Of a stretch of DNA of 64,000 nt, positions 9,309 through 19,300 are shown one piece after another. The notes beneath the pieces are model-generated. The model did no database searches. It saw nothing but the letters and a program-made list of their open reading frames with translations, and was not told where the DNA came from. This DNA comes from Pseudemcibacter aquimaris (lineage in GTDB: Bacteria; Pseudomonadota; Alphaproteobacteria; Sphingomonadales; Emcibacteraceae), in assembly GCF_028869115.1 (NCBI RefSeq), contig NZ_CP079800.1:2765501-2829500 (forward strand), given 5' to 3'. A program made the position numbers and the translations under genes. Position 1 is the first letter of the stretch; each line of letters opens with the position of its first letter.

Positions 9309-10568
9309 ATGACCAATTCCGTGGAATATAAATTCACCAAAGACCTTTATGATGCAAAAGCATCATTCGTGACCAACCTTGAATGTTCAATCACAGGAAA
9401 GGATGATTATAAAGCTGGTGAAATCCACGGATTATCAGAAGCAGGTAGACCATTACTGGTTCGTTATGATCTTGATGCCATTAAAAACAGCGTCACCAAA
9501 GAAGAAATTGAAGCCCGTCCGGGCGGTTTTTGGAAATACCGCGAATTATTGCCAGTGAACACGGGTGATGCGGTCACCAGCCTTGGTGAAGTGATGACGC
9601 CACTGATCCCGTTAAAAGCATCCGTTCCTGATGGTTATGATATCATTGTAAAGGATGAAGGGCGCCTTCCAACCGGATCATTTAAAGCACGTGGCCTTGG
9701 AATGGCTGTGGCGATGGCCAAAGAACTGGGGCAAACCCATCTTGCCATGCCGACAAACGGCAATGCCGGTGCGGCACTTGCGGCATATGCCAGTTACGCG
9801 GGGCTAAAAACAACCGTATTTTGCCCGGATGACACCCCGATTGTGAACATTCGTGAAATTGAACTTCAGGGCGCGGATGTTTATACGGTCAACGGCCTGA
9901 TCAACGATTGCGGCAAAATCGTATTCGAGGGCAAAGAGGAAATGGGCTGGGCTGATATTTCCACCTTAAAAGAGCCATATCGCATCGAAGGTAAGAAAAC
10001 CATGGGCCTTGAGCTTGCGGAGCAGCTCGGTTGGGAAATGCCGGATGTGATTTTTTATCCAACCGGTGGCGGCACTGGCCTAATCGGTATGTGGAAAGCC
10101 TTTGATGAGATGGAAAAACTTGGCTGGATTGGCAGCAAACGGCCAAAAATGGTCGCCGTACAAGCAGAAGGATGCGCCCCAATCGTAAAAGCATATGATG
10201 ACGGTGAAGAACATGCCCCGCTTTGGGATGATGCCTTCACCGAAGCATGGGGTATTCGCGTTCCCGTTGCCGTGGGTGATTTTCTGATCCTACGCGCCGT
10301 ACGTGAAAGTGGTGGTTTTGCCATTGCCGTTAAAGAAGACCATATCTTTGATTGCCGTGACCGTGTCGCGAAACAAGATGGTGTGCTGCTCTGCCCAGAA
10401 GGGGCCGCAACATTCGCCGCGTGGGAAATGGCCCTTGAAAGTGGGCAAGTGAGCAAAGATGACAAAGTTATTCTGTTTAACTGCGCAACGGGGCTAAAAT
10501 ATCCGATGCCGGAAACAGATCAGTTCCTCGATAAAAATGAACCAATTGATTACGGACAGTTTAAGTAA
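9309..10568 (+). CDS. Threonine synthase-like PLP lyase
   Basis: A 419-residue fold-type II PLP enzyme. LPTGSFKARG carries the cofactor lysine (Lys126), PTNGNAGAALAAYA is the substrate loop, and PTGGGTGLIGMW is the glycine-rich phosphate clamp. The N-terminus LECSITG followed by GRPLLVRYD is typical of the shorter threonine synthases that convert O-phosphohomoserine to threonine. Threonine deaminase-like or cysteate synthase-like activity is less likely but not excluded. Pairing with ilvD fits threonine feeding isoleucine synthesis. The frame is intact and length normal. Confidence 0.82.
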   Translation: MTNSVEYKFTKDLYDAKASFVTNLECSITGKDDYKAGEIHGLSEAGRPLLVRYDLDAIKNSVTKEEIEARPGGFWKYRELLPVNTGDAVTSLGEVMTPLIPLKASVPDGYDIIVKDEGRLPTGSFKARGLGMAVAMAKELGQTHLAMPTNGNAGAALAAYASYAGLKTTVFCPDDTPIVNIREIELQGADVYTVNGLINDCGKIVFEGKEEMGWADISTLKEPYRIEGKKTMGLELAEQLGWEMPDVIFYPTGGGTGLIGMWKAFDEMEKLGWIGSKRPKMVAVQAEGCAPIVKAYDDGEEHAPLWDDAFTEAWGIRVPVAVGDFLILRAVRESGGFAIAVKEDHIFDCRDRVAKQDGVLLCPEGAATFAAWEMALESGQVSKDDKVILFNCATGLKYPMPETDQFLDKNEPIDYGQFK

Positions 10569-10631
10569 TCACGAATTTGACATAATCTGCGAATAACTTA
10601 AAAATATTCTTTAATTATTTGGAGATTTATT

Positions 10632-11366
10632 ATGATCAAATCATCTCTTTTTATGCTTCCGGTAGCTGCATTTATAATGACAAACACCGCATCTGCACAA
10701 CAAATCGCGCAGTGCGAAGGCCCGCTTATCAGTATGGAAGGGGCAGGTGAAGTGGAAAGCGTTCCCGATATCGCCGAAGTCATGCTGAATGTAAAAAGCG
10801 AAAGCAAAACCGAAGGCGAAGCATTACAGGATTTATCAGAAAATCTTCAGAAAATTGTGGATGTTCTAGAAGACCTTAATATTAAAGATGAACATATCCG
10901 CACCGATAGCATCAATATCAATCCCGTTTATAATCCAAGAAACCGTCAGGAAATCATTGCATATAGCGGCACATCGCGGGTTTATTTTAAAACATTTGAT
11001 TTAAAGAAAATTTCCGACCTTATGAACGGCGTGATGGCGGGAAGTGATAACCTGTTTTCAAACATTACCTATTCATCATCGGATGCAGAAAATTTAGAAG
11101 ACAAAGCCCGCGAAAAAGCGTTTAAAAAAGCTCATCATAAAGCCAAATTATATGCAGAACTTTCCGGCAATAAATTAGGCCAAATTTGCACCATCAGCGA
11201 AAACCAAATTTTCACCAACATTCAACCCTTCGCCATAAACCGCAGATCAGATATGATGGCCATGGAATCCGCCCCAGCCATGAAAGGCGGCCTTAATATT
11301 CCTATTAAACCGGGTCTTATGAAAACGTCTGCACGGGTATCGGTGGTTTATCAACTGGAAAAGTAG
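10632..11366 (+). CDS. Periplasmic SIMPL (DUF541) domain protein, copy 1
   Basis: A 244-residue protein with a signal peptide ending about residue 22 (TASAQQ). The rest is one SIMPL/DUF541 domain: GEVESVPDIAEVMLNVKSES near the start, YSGTSRVYFKTFDLKKISD in the middle, the helical AREKAFKKAHHKAKLYAELSG, and a final strand ARVSVVYQLE. SIMPL proteins are periplasmic or outer-membrane-associated with unclear function; E. coli YggE is linked to oxidative stress. GGAG lies before the ATG. It is the first of a tandem pair. Confidence 0.88.
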   Translation: MIKSSLFMLPVAAFIMTNTASAQQIAQCEGPLISMEGAGEVESVPDIAEVMLNVKSESKTEGEALQDLSENLQKIVDVLEDLNIKDEHIRTDSININPVYNPRNRQEIIAYSGTSRVYFKTFDLKKISDLMNGVMAGSDNLFSNITYSSSDAENLEDKAREKAFKKAHHKAKLYAELSGNKLGQICTISENQIFTNIQPFAINRRSDMMAMESAPAMKGGLNIPIKPGLMKTSARVSVVYQLEK

Positions 11367-11430
11367 CTATTTGCCTCTATGTTAAAAATGTGATATTATA
11401 ACATTTCATTAACTAACTTGGGAGGCCATA

Positions 11431-12183
11431 ATGAAAACTATCATTTCTATTTGTACATTCATCATATCTTACTGCTTTCTTGCAAGCGTAAGCTTTGCAC
11501 AGCTCGCATCTTATTGCCAGGGACCAGTAATTATCATGGAGGGCGAAGGTGAAGTTGAAAGCATTCCGGATATAGCAGAATTAAGAATTTCAATTATCGC
11601 TAATAACGAAAATGAAACAATCATCCTTAATGAACTCGCAGAAAATACACATAAGGTCATCAATATTCTAAAAAGTATAAATATTGATGAAGCAGACATA
11701 CAAACTGGCGGCTTGAATATTTCGCCAATGTACGGTCTTGAACCCTACCCAAGAGGTAACAATTCGGAAATCACATCATTCAAAGGCAGCTCGTTTGTTT
11801 CATTCAAAACAACAAACATTGAAAACATCGAAGAGATAGCGAATAAGGTCATGAATGGAAGCCAAAATTTATTATCTCAAATTAATTTTTCCTCATCACA
11901 AAAAGAAGTTCTTCTTTCAAAAGCAAGAGAGGCGGCATTTCTTAAAGCGCAAAATAAAGCAGAACAATTCACTAAACTCTCAGGAAATAGATTAGGAGAA
12001 ATTTGTACTATTACCGAAGGAGATATCGGAAAAGTAACCGACCCAGTAAATTACGCAGTCAATAATTATAGAATGAGTGGTGCAGCAATGCTCAGCCAAG
12101 CTAGAATTCCAAACATTCCCATTAAGCCAGGCAAAATAAAAACCAAATCAAAAGTTTCTATTGTCTACCAACTGGAGAATTAA
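11431..12183 (+). CDS. Periplasmic SIMPL (DUF541) domain protein, copy 2
   Basis: A 250-residue paralogue of the preceding gene, 64 bp downstream, with signal peptide cleavage near SVSFAQ. It keeps the same landmarks: GEVESIPDIAELRISI, FKGSSFVSFKTTNIENIEE, AREAAFLKAQNKAEQFTKLSG, and a C-terminal KVSIVYQLE. Its codons are more AT-rich than copy 1, suggesting an older duplication with relaxed codon selection or separate acquisition. GGGAGG precedes the ATG, and the 64-bp gap may hold its own promoter. Its stop codon overlaps the folA stop on the other strand. Confidence 0.86.
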   Translation: MKTIISICTFIISYCFLASVSFAQLASYCQGPVIIMEGEGEVESIPDIAELRISIIANNENETIILNELAENTHKVINILKSINIDEADIQTGGLNISPMYGLEPYPRGNNSEITSFKGSSFVSFKTTNIENIEEIANKVMNGSQNLLSQINFSSSQKEVLLSKAREAAFLKAQNKAEQFTKLSGNRLGEICTITEGDIGKVTDPVNYAVNNYRMSGAAMLSQARIPNIPIKPGKIKTKSKVSIVYQLEN

Positions 12184-12689
12184 CTAATCCGATCTAACAC
12201 AATGAAGCTGTGGTCGTGGCTGTCTTTTTCACCTCTTGAATGATCTTCGCGGGAATATTCAAGCCAGTCTTTTTCATCCAGTTCCGGAAAATGGGCGTCG
12301 CCCTCAATTTCCGCATGGATGCGGGTTAGGTAAAGCCTATCTGCAATCGGTAAGGTGAGCGCATAAATCTGTGCGCCGCCGATCACCATGATTTCTTTTT
12401 CTTTTCGCATTTCGGCCATACCGTGTGCAACATCCAGTGCCATTTCAACACTGTGTGCAGTAATCACCCCTTCATGGGTAAAACCTGTGTCACGGGTGAT
12501 AACGATATTGGTGCGGCCGGGTAAAGGTTTTCCGATGCTCTCAAACGTTTTACGGCCCATGATCACTGGTTTATTCATGGTGACTTTTTTAAAATATTTT
12601 AAGTCAGATGAAATCTTCCATGGCATATCATTGTCTTTACCAATGGTACGATTTTCTGCGGCAGCAACAATAAGCGATACTTTAACCAT
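12180..12689 (-). CDS. folA: Dihydrofolate reductase
   Basis: A 169-residue enzyme reducing dihydrofolate to tetrahydrofolate with NADPH. It begins VSLIVAAAENRTIGKDNDMP, followed by the substrate aspartate in PWKISSDLKYFKKVT. VIMGRKTFESIG binds NADPH phosphate, and IMVIGGAQIYALTLP is the C-terminal nucleotide loop. It shares one base with the thyA stop (TAATG), so the two are translationally coupled: DHFR regenerates the folate oxidised by ThyA. Confidence 0.96.
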   Translation of the reverse strand: MVKVSLIVAAAENRTIGKDNDMPWKISSDLKYFKKVTMNKPVIMGRKTFESIGKPLPGRTNIVITRDTGFTHEGVITAHSVEMALDVAHGMAEMRKEKEIMVIGGAQIYALTLPIADRLYLTRIHAEIEGDAHFPELDEKDWLEYSREDHSRGEKDSHDHSFIVLDRIS

Positions 12690-13483
12690 TATACGGCCAC
12701 CAATCCTTTAATATGTGGATGGGCTTCGTAATCGCAAAGCTCGAAATCCTCGAATTTGAAATCGAAAATGCTTTTCACATCCGGGTTGATTTTCATGGTC
12801 GGTAATGGTTTTGGATCACGGCTTAATTGCAAATCAATTTGTTCCAAATGGTTAAGGTATAAATGCGCGTCACCAAACGTATGAACAAAATCACCCAGCC
12901 CCAGATCACATACTTGGGCAATCATCATGGTCAGCAGCGCATATGACGCAATGTTAAACGGCACGCCCAGAAATACGTCGGCGCTACGTTGATAAAGTTG
13001 ACAGCTTAATTTGCCATCGGCCACATAAAATTGAAACAAGCAATGACATGGTGGCAAGGCCATATGATCCACATCCGCAACATTCCATGCACTAACAATA
13101 AGACGGCGACTATCCGGGTTATTTTTGATCATATCAATCAGGTTCGTGATCTGATCAACCGTTTCACCATTTGGTGTCGGCCATGAACGCCATTGATGGC
13201 CATAAACGGGGCCAAGATCACCATTTTCATCGGCCCATTCGTCCCAGATACGCACGCCGTTATCTTTTAAATATTTGATATTGGTGTCACCGGCAACAAA
13301 CCAAAGCAGTTCATGAATAATCGATTTTAAATGAAGTTTTTTCGTGGTGACCATCGGAAAACCTTCCGAAAGATCAAAACGCATTTGATGACCAAAAACA
13401 CTTTTGGTGCCTGTACCGGTTCTGTCATCTTTGGTGGTGCCTTCATCGCGAATGCGGCGACATAAATCAAGATATTGTTTCAT
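12689..13483 (-). CDS. thyA: Thymidylate synthase (ThyA type)
   Basis: A 264-residue enzyme that methylates dUMP to dTMP using methylene-tetrahydrofolate. The catalytic Cys146 lies in [33 protein letters not shown] is the dUMP site, DTNIKYL and YGHQWRSW are family signatures, and the protein ends [10 protein letters not shown]. Its length is that of E. coli ThyA. The promoter must lie in the first part of the gap shared with the divergent tmRNA gene. Confidence 0.97.
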   Translation of the reverse strand: MKQYLDLCRRIRDEGTTKDDRTGTGTKSVFGHQMRFDLSEGFPMVTTKKLHLKSIIHELLWFVAGDTNIKYLKDNGVRIWDEWADENGDLGPVYGHQWRSWPTPNGETVDQITNLIDMIKNNPDSRRLIVSAWNVADVDHMALPPCHCLFQFYVADGKLSCQLYQRSADVFLGVPFNIASYALLTMMIAQVCDLGLGDFVHTFGDAHLYLNHLEQIDLQLSRDPKPLPTMKINPDVKSIFDFKFEDFELCDYEAHPHIKGLVAV

Positions 13484-13579
13484 GAGTATCCATTATCAAA
13501 ATTAAGTATGATACATAGATGACATAAAAATTTGTTCAAATCTATTTAAATTTTGTGCAATGCACCTTATATATAGGGT

Positions 13580-13863
13580 GTCGGGCAACCGACTATGGCA
13601 ATAAACTGTTATATGGAATAAACGTATCGGACCCGGGGGCGGTACCCGGCGCCTCCACCATTACCTTAACCTATTGAAAATATGGGCATAATGGGGGCGA
13701 ATTAGGATCGACGTGCGCGATAAAGATATGATTTTTGCTCAGCATGATACCGCTGTGACGGGTCATAATTTACAAATGCAAACGATAACGAAGCATTTGC
13801 TGTAGCAGCTTAATAAGTTTAGCTACGCGGGGTTCGGTGGGCACCTAGCAACAGAAGCCCACC
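13580..13863 (+). ncRNA. ssrA: Circularly permuted two-piece tmRNA
   Basis: The gene is permuted, as in Alphaproteobacteria. The acceptor half comes first and ends GCCTCC-A-CCA (13651-13660) after a T-arm with a CCGGG/CCCGG stem. A 32-nt intervening segment follows. The coding half begins GGGGGC at 13693-13698, which pairs with GCCTCC to rebuild the acceptor stem (one G-U), then the conserved AGGATCGACG. The reading frame GCA AAC GAT ... GCT TAA (13778-13813) encodes ANDNEAFAVAA. A GGTGGGC/GCCCACC helix (13836-13863) ends the coding piece. Outer ends are approximate. It rescues stalled ribosomes and tags products for proteolysis. A TATATA box at 13568-13573 may be the -10 element. Confidence 0.92.
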
Positions 13864-13968
13864 ACTATTTTCCATGCAAAATCAAATATCGAAAATGACT
13901 AGCACCGATTTGGTGTTGGGGCTATAATCCGGAAAATATAGAGTCGAAAAAAGAAGTAAGCAATTAAT

Positions 13969-14472
13969 ATGACCGACAACATTATAAAATATGACGAAAT
14001 GGTACAAAACGCCCTGATTGGCGTTGTCCGTGATATTTTAACTGATACTGAAAAACTTGGCCTTCCGGGCGAACATCATTTTTATATTACCTTTCAAACA
14101 ACACATCCCGGCGTGATTATGCCACCTTACTTAAGGGAACGTTATGAAGACGATATGACAATCGTTCTTCAGAACCAGTTCTGGGATTTAAATGTTGAAG
14201 AAGATTTTTTTGAAATTTCACTAAGTTTCAACCGCAATAAAGAACATCTTAAAATTCCATTTGATGCACTTCTTGGTTTCTTTGATCCAAGCGTTGATTT
14301 CGGGCTTCATTTTAACACTGAAGTTGACGAAACAGCAGAAGAGATCGAGGAAGAAGCAACAGAAGAAACAGCAAATGTTGCAGCAAAAGATGATGATGAA
14401 GCGGCAACAGATGAAGCATCTGAAGAAAAAGACAACATCGTCACGCTCGATGCTTTCCGTAATAAGAAATAG
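13969..14472 (+). CDS. sspB: SspB-type ClpXP adaptor for tmRNA-tagged proteins
   Basis: A 167-residue protein of the alphaproteobacterial SspB group. The N-terminal ~110 residues form the substrate-binding domain (FYITFQTTHPGVIMPPYLRE, then NQFWDLNVEEDFFEISLSF). An acidic, low-complexity linker (about 112-152) connects to a short conserved tail, NIVTLDAFRNKK, which in the family docks on the ClpX N-domain. SspB delivers ssrA-tagged proteins to ClpXP. It lies about 100 bp downstream of the tmRNA gene that makes its substrates, so the tag and its adaptor are encoded side by side. Confidence 0.93.
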   Translation: MTDNIIKYDEMVQNALIGVVRDILTDTEKLGLPGEHHFYITFQTTHPGVIMPPYLRERYEDDMTIVLQNQFWDLNVEEDFFEISLSFNRNKEHLKIPFDALLGFFDPSVDFGLHFNTEVDETAEEIEEEATEETANVAAKDDDEAATDEASEEKDNIVTLDAFRNKK

Positions 14473-14495
14473 ATTATTAAATACCGGGATTACTT

Positions 14496-16106
14496 ATGAC
14501 ATCTCCAAAATATACTGACATGTATGCTCAAAGCCCGAGCAATACAGAATACCGCAAAATTACATCCGATTATGTTTCAACCGTTGAGGTTGACGGCAAA
14601 GAAATTCTAAAAGTTGATCCGGAAGGCATCCGTCTTTTAACCGCGGAAGCAATGAAAGATATTTCTCATCTTTTGCGTCCAACACATCTTGAAAAACTAT
14701 CAAGCATTCTTGATGACCCGGAAGCGTCCGACAATGACCGCTTTGTCGCAACAGAACTTCTTAAAAATGCGAATATTGCCGCCAGTATGATTTTACCAAG
14801 TTGTCAGGATACCGGCACCGGCATCATCATGGGTAAAAAAGGACAATATGTCTGGACCGATGGCAATGACGCGGAAACATTAAATCAAGGCGTGATTGAT
14901 ACTTATACGCAAACAAATTTACGTTATTCACAGCTTGCGCCAAAAAGCCTTTTTGAAGAAGCCAACACAAAAACAAATGGCCCGGCACAGGTGGATATTT
15001 ACGCGACAGAGGGCAACGAATATCATTTCCTATTCGTCGCGAAGGGTGGCGGCAGCGCCAATAAAACGTTCCTGTTCCAACAAACACCAGCGGTCCTTCG
15101 TGAAGATAAGCTTACTGAATTTCTTGATGAAAAAATCAGAACGCTTGGCACAGCAGCTTGTCCGCCATACCATCTTGCGATCGTCATTGGTGGCTTAAGC
15201 GCGGAACAAAACCTTAAAACCGTTAAAATGGCCAGTACCCATTATCTGGATAACCTTCCAACAGAAGGAAGTGATTTCGGTCAAGCCATCCGCTGCCCTG
15301 AAATGGAAGAAAAGGTGCTGAAAATGACGCAGGATTTTGACATTGGCGCCCAGTTCGGCGGTAAATATTTCTGTCATGACGTTCGCGTTATTCGTATGCC
15401 ACGTCATGGTGCATCGGTTCCAATCGGTATTGGTGTTTCATGTTCCGCTGACCGTCAGGCAAAAGGCAAGATTACCAAAGACGGTATCTTCCTTGAACAA
15501 TTGGAACGTGACCCTGCCCGCTTTATGCCGGAAGTATCCGAAGATAACCTAAGCGATACAGTGGTTAGCATTGATCTTAACCGTCCGATGGATGAGGTCC
15601 GCGCGGAACTGAGCAAACATCCGATCCGTACACGTCTTTCATTAACAGGTACCATCGTTGTGGCCCGTGATCTTGCCCATGCGGCAATCCTCAAGAAATT
15701 AGAGGACGGCGAACCAATGCCGCAGTACTTAAAAGATCATATTGTTTATTATGCGGGTCCGGCCAAAACACCGGATGGATATGCATCAGGATCATTTGGT
15801 CCAACCACAGCAGGCCGTATGGACAGTTATGTTGATACCTTCCAAAAAGCAGGTGGCAGCATGGTGATGCTTGCGAAAGGAAATCGCAGCAAACAAGTAA
15901 CGGATGCTTGTAATGCAAATGGTGGTTTTTATCTTGGTTCGATTGGTGGCCCAGCTGCGATCCTCGCTAAAAACAATATCACCAAAGTTGAGGTCCTAGA
16001 TTTCGAAGATTTCGGTATGGAAGCCGTTTGGAAAATCGAAGTTAAAGATTTCCCTGCCTTTATCATCGTTGATGACAAAGGCAACGATTTCTTCAAGGCG
16101 ATCTAA
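14496..16106 (+). CDS. Class I fumarate hydratase (4Fe-4S)
   Basis: A 536-residue enzyme interconverting fumarate and malate in the TCA cycle. It is a class I, iron-sulfur, oxygen-sensitive fumarase, not the FumC type. Candidate cluster ligands are Cys103 (PSCQDTGT), Cys222 (GTAACPPYH) and Cys316 (GVSCSADR); the spacing of 119 and 94 residues matches what I recall for structurally characterised class I fumarases. The C-terminal domain has [20 protein letters not shown] and [13 protein letters not shown]. It starts 23 bp after sspB and is followed at 9 bp by the RHH gene. Confidence 0.95.
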   Translation: MTSPKYTDMYAQSPSNTEYRKITSDYVSTVEVDGKEILKVDPEGIRLLTAEAMKDISHLLRPTHLEKLSSILDDPEASDNDRFVATELLKNANIAASMILPSCQDTGTGIIMGKKGQYVWTDGNDAETLNQGVIDTYTQTNLRYSQLAPKSLFEEANTKTNGPAQVDIYATEGNEYHFLFVAKGGGSANKTFLFQQTPAVLREDKLTEFLDEKIRTLGTAACPPYHLAIVIGGLSAEQNLKTVKMASTHYLDNLPTEGSDFGQAIRCPEMEEKVLKMTQDFDIGAQFGGKYFCHDVRVIRMPRHGASVPIGIGVSCSADRQAKGKITKDGIFLEQLERDPARFMPEVSEDNLSDTVVSIDLNRPMDEVRAELSKHPIRTRLSLTGTIVVARDLAHAAILKKLEDGEPMPQYLKDHIVYYAGPAKTPDGYASGSFGPTTAGRMDSYVDTFQKAGGSMVMLAKGNRSKQVTDACNANGGFYLGSIGGPAAILAKNNITKVEVLDFEDFGMEAVWKIEVKDFPAFIIVDDKGNDFFKAI

Positions 16107-16115
16107 GGAAATCAC

Positions 16116-16334
16116 ATGGATTATGACGACGAATTATTGGAAAAACATTCTGTCGTCATATCCGGCCATCAAACCAGCGTTACACTGGAAAAAATCTTCT
16201 GGCTTGAGCTTAAAAAAATCGCCAAGGAAGAAGGCAAAAGCATCAAATCACTTATCACAGAAATCGACGAACAGCGCCGCACAAATTTAAGCAGCGCTAT
16301 TCGTGTTTTTATCTTAAAACGATTAAAAGAATAA
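16116..16334 (+). CDS. Ribbon-helix-helix domain protein (RHH_4 type)
   Basis: A 72-residue protein that fits the RHH_4 family: a short strand (HQTSVTLEKIFW), helix one (LELKKIAKEEGKSIKSLI), and helix two toward the C-terminus (LSSAIRVFILKRLKE). Proteins of this kind are common single-domain putative DNA-binding proteins in Alphaproteobacteria; their targets are mostly unknown, and some were once annotated as aryl-sulfate sulfotransferases. The 9-bp spacing indicates co-transcription with fumarase. No antitoxin-style partner toxin is adjacent. Confidence 0.8.
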   Translation: MDYDDELLEKHSVVISGHQTSVTLEKIFWLELKKIAKEEGKSIKSLITEIDEQRRTNLSSAIRVFILKRLKE

Positions 16335-16339
16335 TTTAA

Positions 16340-19300
16340 TTACCGGGGGGGTGGGGGACGTTGGAATAAACGTTCCAGCAGCTTGGTACCCAACTCTTCA
16401 ACAGATTCCGGTCTCTCTTCTTCTTCGGCTGGCGCTTCTTCAGATTGTTCAATTTCCGGCTCAATGAAATCTTGTGCAGGTGGTTCTGTTTCCGCTGGTG
16501 CGGCCTGTCCTTCTGTTTGTGGCTCTGCTGCTGGTGCTTGTCCACCTGGTAAAGTGCCACCAACGACACCACCGAATAAATCGCTTAAGCCGCCGTTGCC
16601 TTCAACCATATTTTGCAACAGGCTTGCCGCAATTTTTTCACCGATATATCCTTCAAGTGCTTTCGTATTGTAACTAATATCCGGATTATGCAGATCACCC
16701 GCAATGCTCATACCAATTGGTGGTGCATCCGGATGCTCACTTAATGCCATATCACCGGTTAAATTCATCTTCCACTGCGCCAGGTTAATACCCATATTAA
16801 TGGCACTATCGGCACCCAACATTTGAATATCAAATGGGCTTAACTGCAGGAAACCATCTTTCATAGTGATGGTTGTTTGCCCGCCTTGATAGGGTGTTTC
16901 ACCACCTGATAAGGCAGTGGTTAAGAAACCAAGTATGCCTCTTTGTTCCCTCAAACCGTCAATTTGTTCACTGATGCGCGGGATATCAATTCCTCTAATA
17001 GCGCCCGGTGTTGCTACAACTTCGCCAGTACCATTTAACGATGATATCAGATCATTTTGGCTTAAGCCTTGTCCGGTTATGTTTTGCGTCATATCAAATG
17101 TTCCGGAAACCGGACTAATTCCCGCAAAAATGGATGTCGCCTGATTTAGGGTTGCCCCTTTAAGTCCAACATCCATGTTAAGGTCACCCGTACTGCTAAA
17201 GGTTCCGGCAACATTAACATCACCATCAAATAGCTTTCCGGTAAAATTACTGATGTTTAAAACACCATCTTTAAGGATAGCTTCAAAACGTGGGTTCTGG
17301 AAATGATAATCATCATATTCAATGCTTGCGGCATTAATACCTATCCGACCATCATAATCATTCATTACGGCGAGTTCCATTGGTTCATCGCTCCAATTGC
17401 CCCAGTCCTCATCCGCCGGAACTTCTGGTTCCGGCTCCATAAATTCTTTAACTGGAATTCTGTCAATGACCAATGTGAAATCAAAGTTTGGTTTTGCTGC
17501 ATTTTCACCCTCTGCCCCTAATCCGGTGAGTGATCCATTACCATTAAGGCTGGTCGGGCCCAGATTACCGGCAATATTGCTAAATGACATATTGTTCGCG
17601 TCACCGCTCGCATTCATCGCAAGGTTAATAGAGCCGAGATTACTATTCGCCGGGTTAAATTCTGTGCCGATGCCACGAATAAATTCACGCATATTATCGC
17701 CAGCGATATTCACGGCCATATCAAATGCACTTAAACCATTTTCCGCCGTAAACTGGCTGTTTCCTTTTAAAGTAATATCAGCACCGGCAAGTGACATGGA
17801 ACCATCAACATCAATTGTTTCCATGGTTCCTTTAAGGGCAGAATTTACGGTAATGGCACGGTCATCATTGGCTGCTGGTTTTTCAAGCGGTAAATCAAAC
17901 TGGTCGATTAGGCTAACGAGGCTCGGGTTTGATGCTGAAACGACAAGATCATAACTATCAATATCGGGAAGCCCGCCACCAGCAGGGCTATTAATGACAC
18001 CATCAAAATCCGCTTTAGTGCTGCCAATCGTGGACTTAATATCAACATTGGCATTGGAAAATGTGCCGTTCAACCTTCCATTTACGGCAACCGCGCCAAC
18101 CTCGGCAATATCAAATTCCGTTTTAAATCTGTATGCTCGCTGTAATGGAACGAGTGATGCTGCCGTTGTATTAAACGATGTTTCAAATCCCGGTTCTGTA
18201 CCCAAGTTGCTCGCGATCAAGGATCCGTTAAAATCAAAACCTACGAAATCCTCGACACTGATTGTTCTGGCATTTAATCTGCCGTCAAAAAGTTCACCAT
18301 TTAATGTTGTTTTCTTAACGGTAACACCACCTGTTGTAATGTTATTCAAGGTCAAATTATAATTAGCATCGAAATCCGCAAGGATCGCCAGTGCCGCTTT
18401 ATAATCCGTTTCTTCTTCTGTTTCCGGCAGGTAATTATCAATATTTAAATTGCTGACTTCTGCATCAATACCAAATGATGGACGGTCCTGTAATGCATAT
18501 GAAAGGCCACCTTTAAACTGGAACGTATCTAGTGCGCCATCAATGCCGTAAATTTGAATAACGCTTTCATCGGCACGCACCGCGCTAGCGTAATTTAATC
18601 TGGTTAAACGCCCCGTCGGTATGGTTGTCACGTCAACTTTCAACCATTCAAGAAAAGCACGTAAATTGCCAGAAGCCAGTTTTACATCGCCATTAAATTC
18701 CGGTTTATTTTCAGGGGCCGTTAACGTTCCATCAACGGCGAGTTCCGAACCGCCCGGTAAATTCATTTTCAAATCGGATATGTTAAACCCACCGTTTGTC
18801 ATCGATAAGGTTACATCAAGCTGACTTGCGATTTTTTCATTATATTCAAGGGCCCCTAATTTAAAATCAAACGTTCCCTCGTAATCATTTAAAAATGAAA
18901 AATCGGCTTCACTTTCGCTTGTTGTTACAGCCTCTTCTGCATCACTTGTTGACGCCAGTAAAAAATCATCCAGATTAAAGCTATTGATATTAAGGGCGCC
19001 TTCAAACCTTGAGAGATCGCCAAGGGTCGCTTTTAAATTACCGCTACCACGGCTTTCACCCATTTCAAATGAAAGTGCAGAAATATTAACCGCATCGCCG
19101 CCATAGGCAAATTCTGTTTCAAGGGATAAGGGCTGGTTATATTCCGGTGTCGGTTGATCCGCCGCTTCCGGATCAAGCATCACAGCCGCTGCCATCAAAT
19201 AACCGATATCAGAAGTGTTTAATGTGATTTTACCATCACCCATTGGTGCATCATTCGACAGATCAACTCCACCGGAAAACCTGAAGTCCACATCATCATC

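Noticed and set aside
13778..13813. Short peptide-coding frame in an intergenic region
   Set aside because: It is the tmRNA tag frame, not a separate small gene.
13864..13968. CACC...GGTG hairpin after the tmRNA as a terminator
   Set aside because: The stem is short and no T-run follows, so it may be part of the precursor or chance.
16116..16334. RHH gene as antitoxin of a toxin-antitoxin pair
   Set aside because: The neighbours are fumarase and AsmA; no small toxin-like frame is adjacent on the same strand.
17397..17954. Open frame of 185 codons opposite the AsmA gene
   Set aside because: Antisense shadow of a long beta-rich gene, with no recognisable domain.
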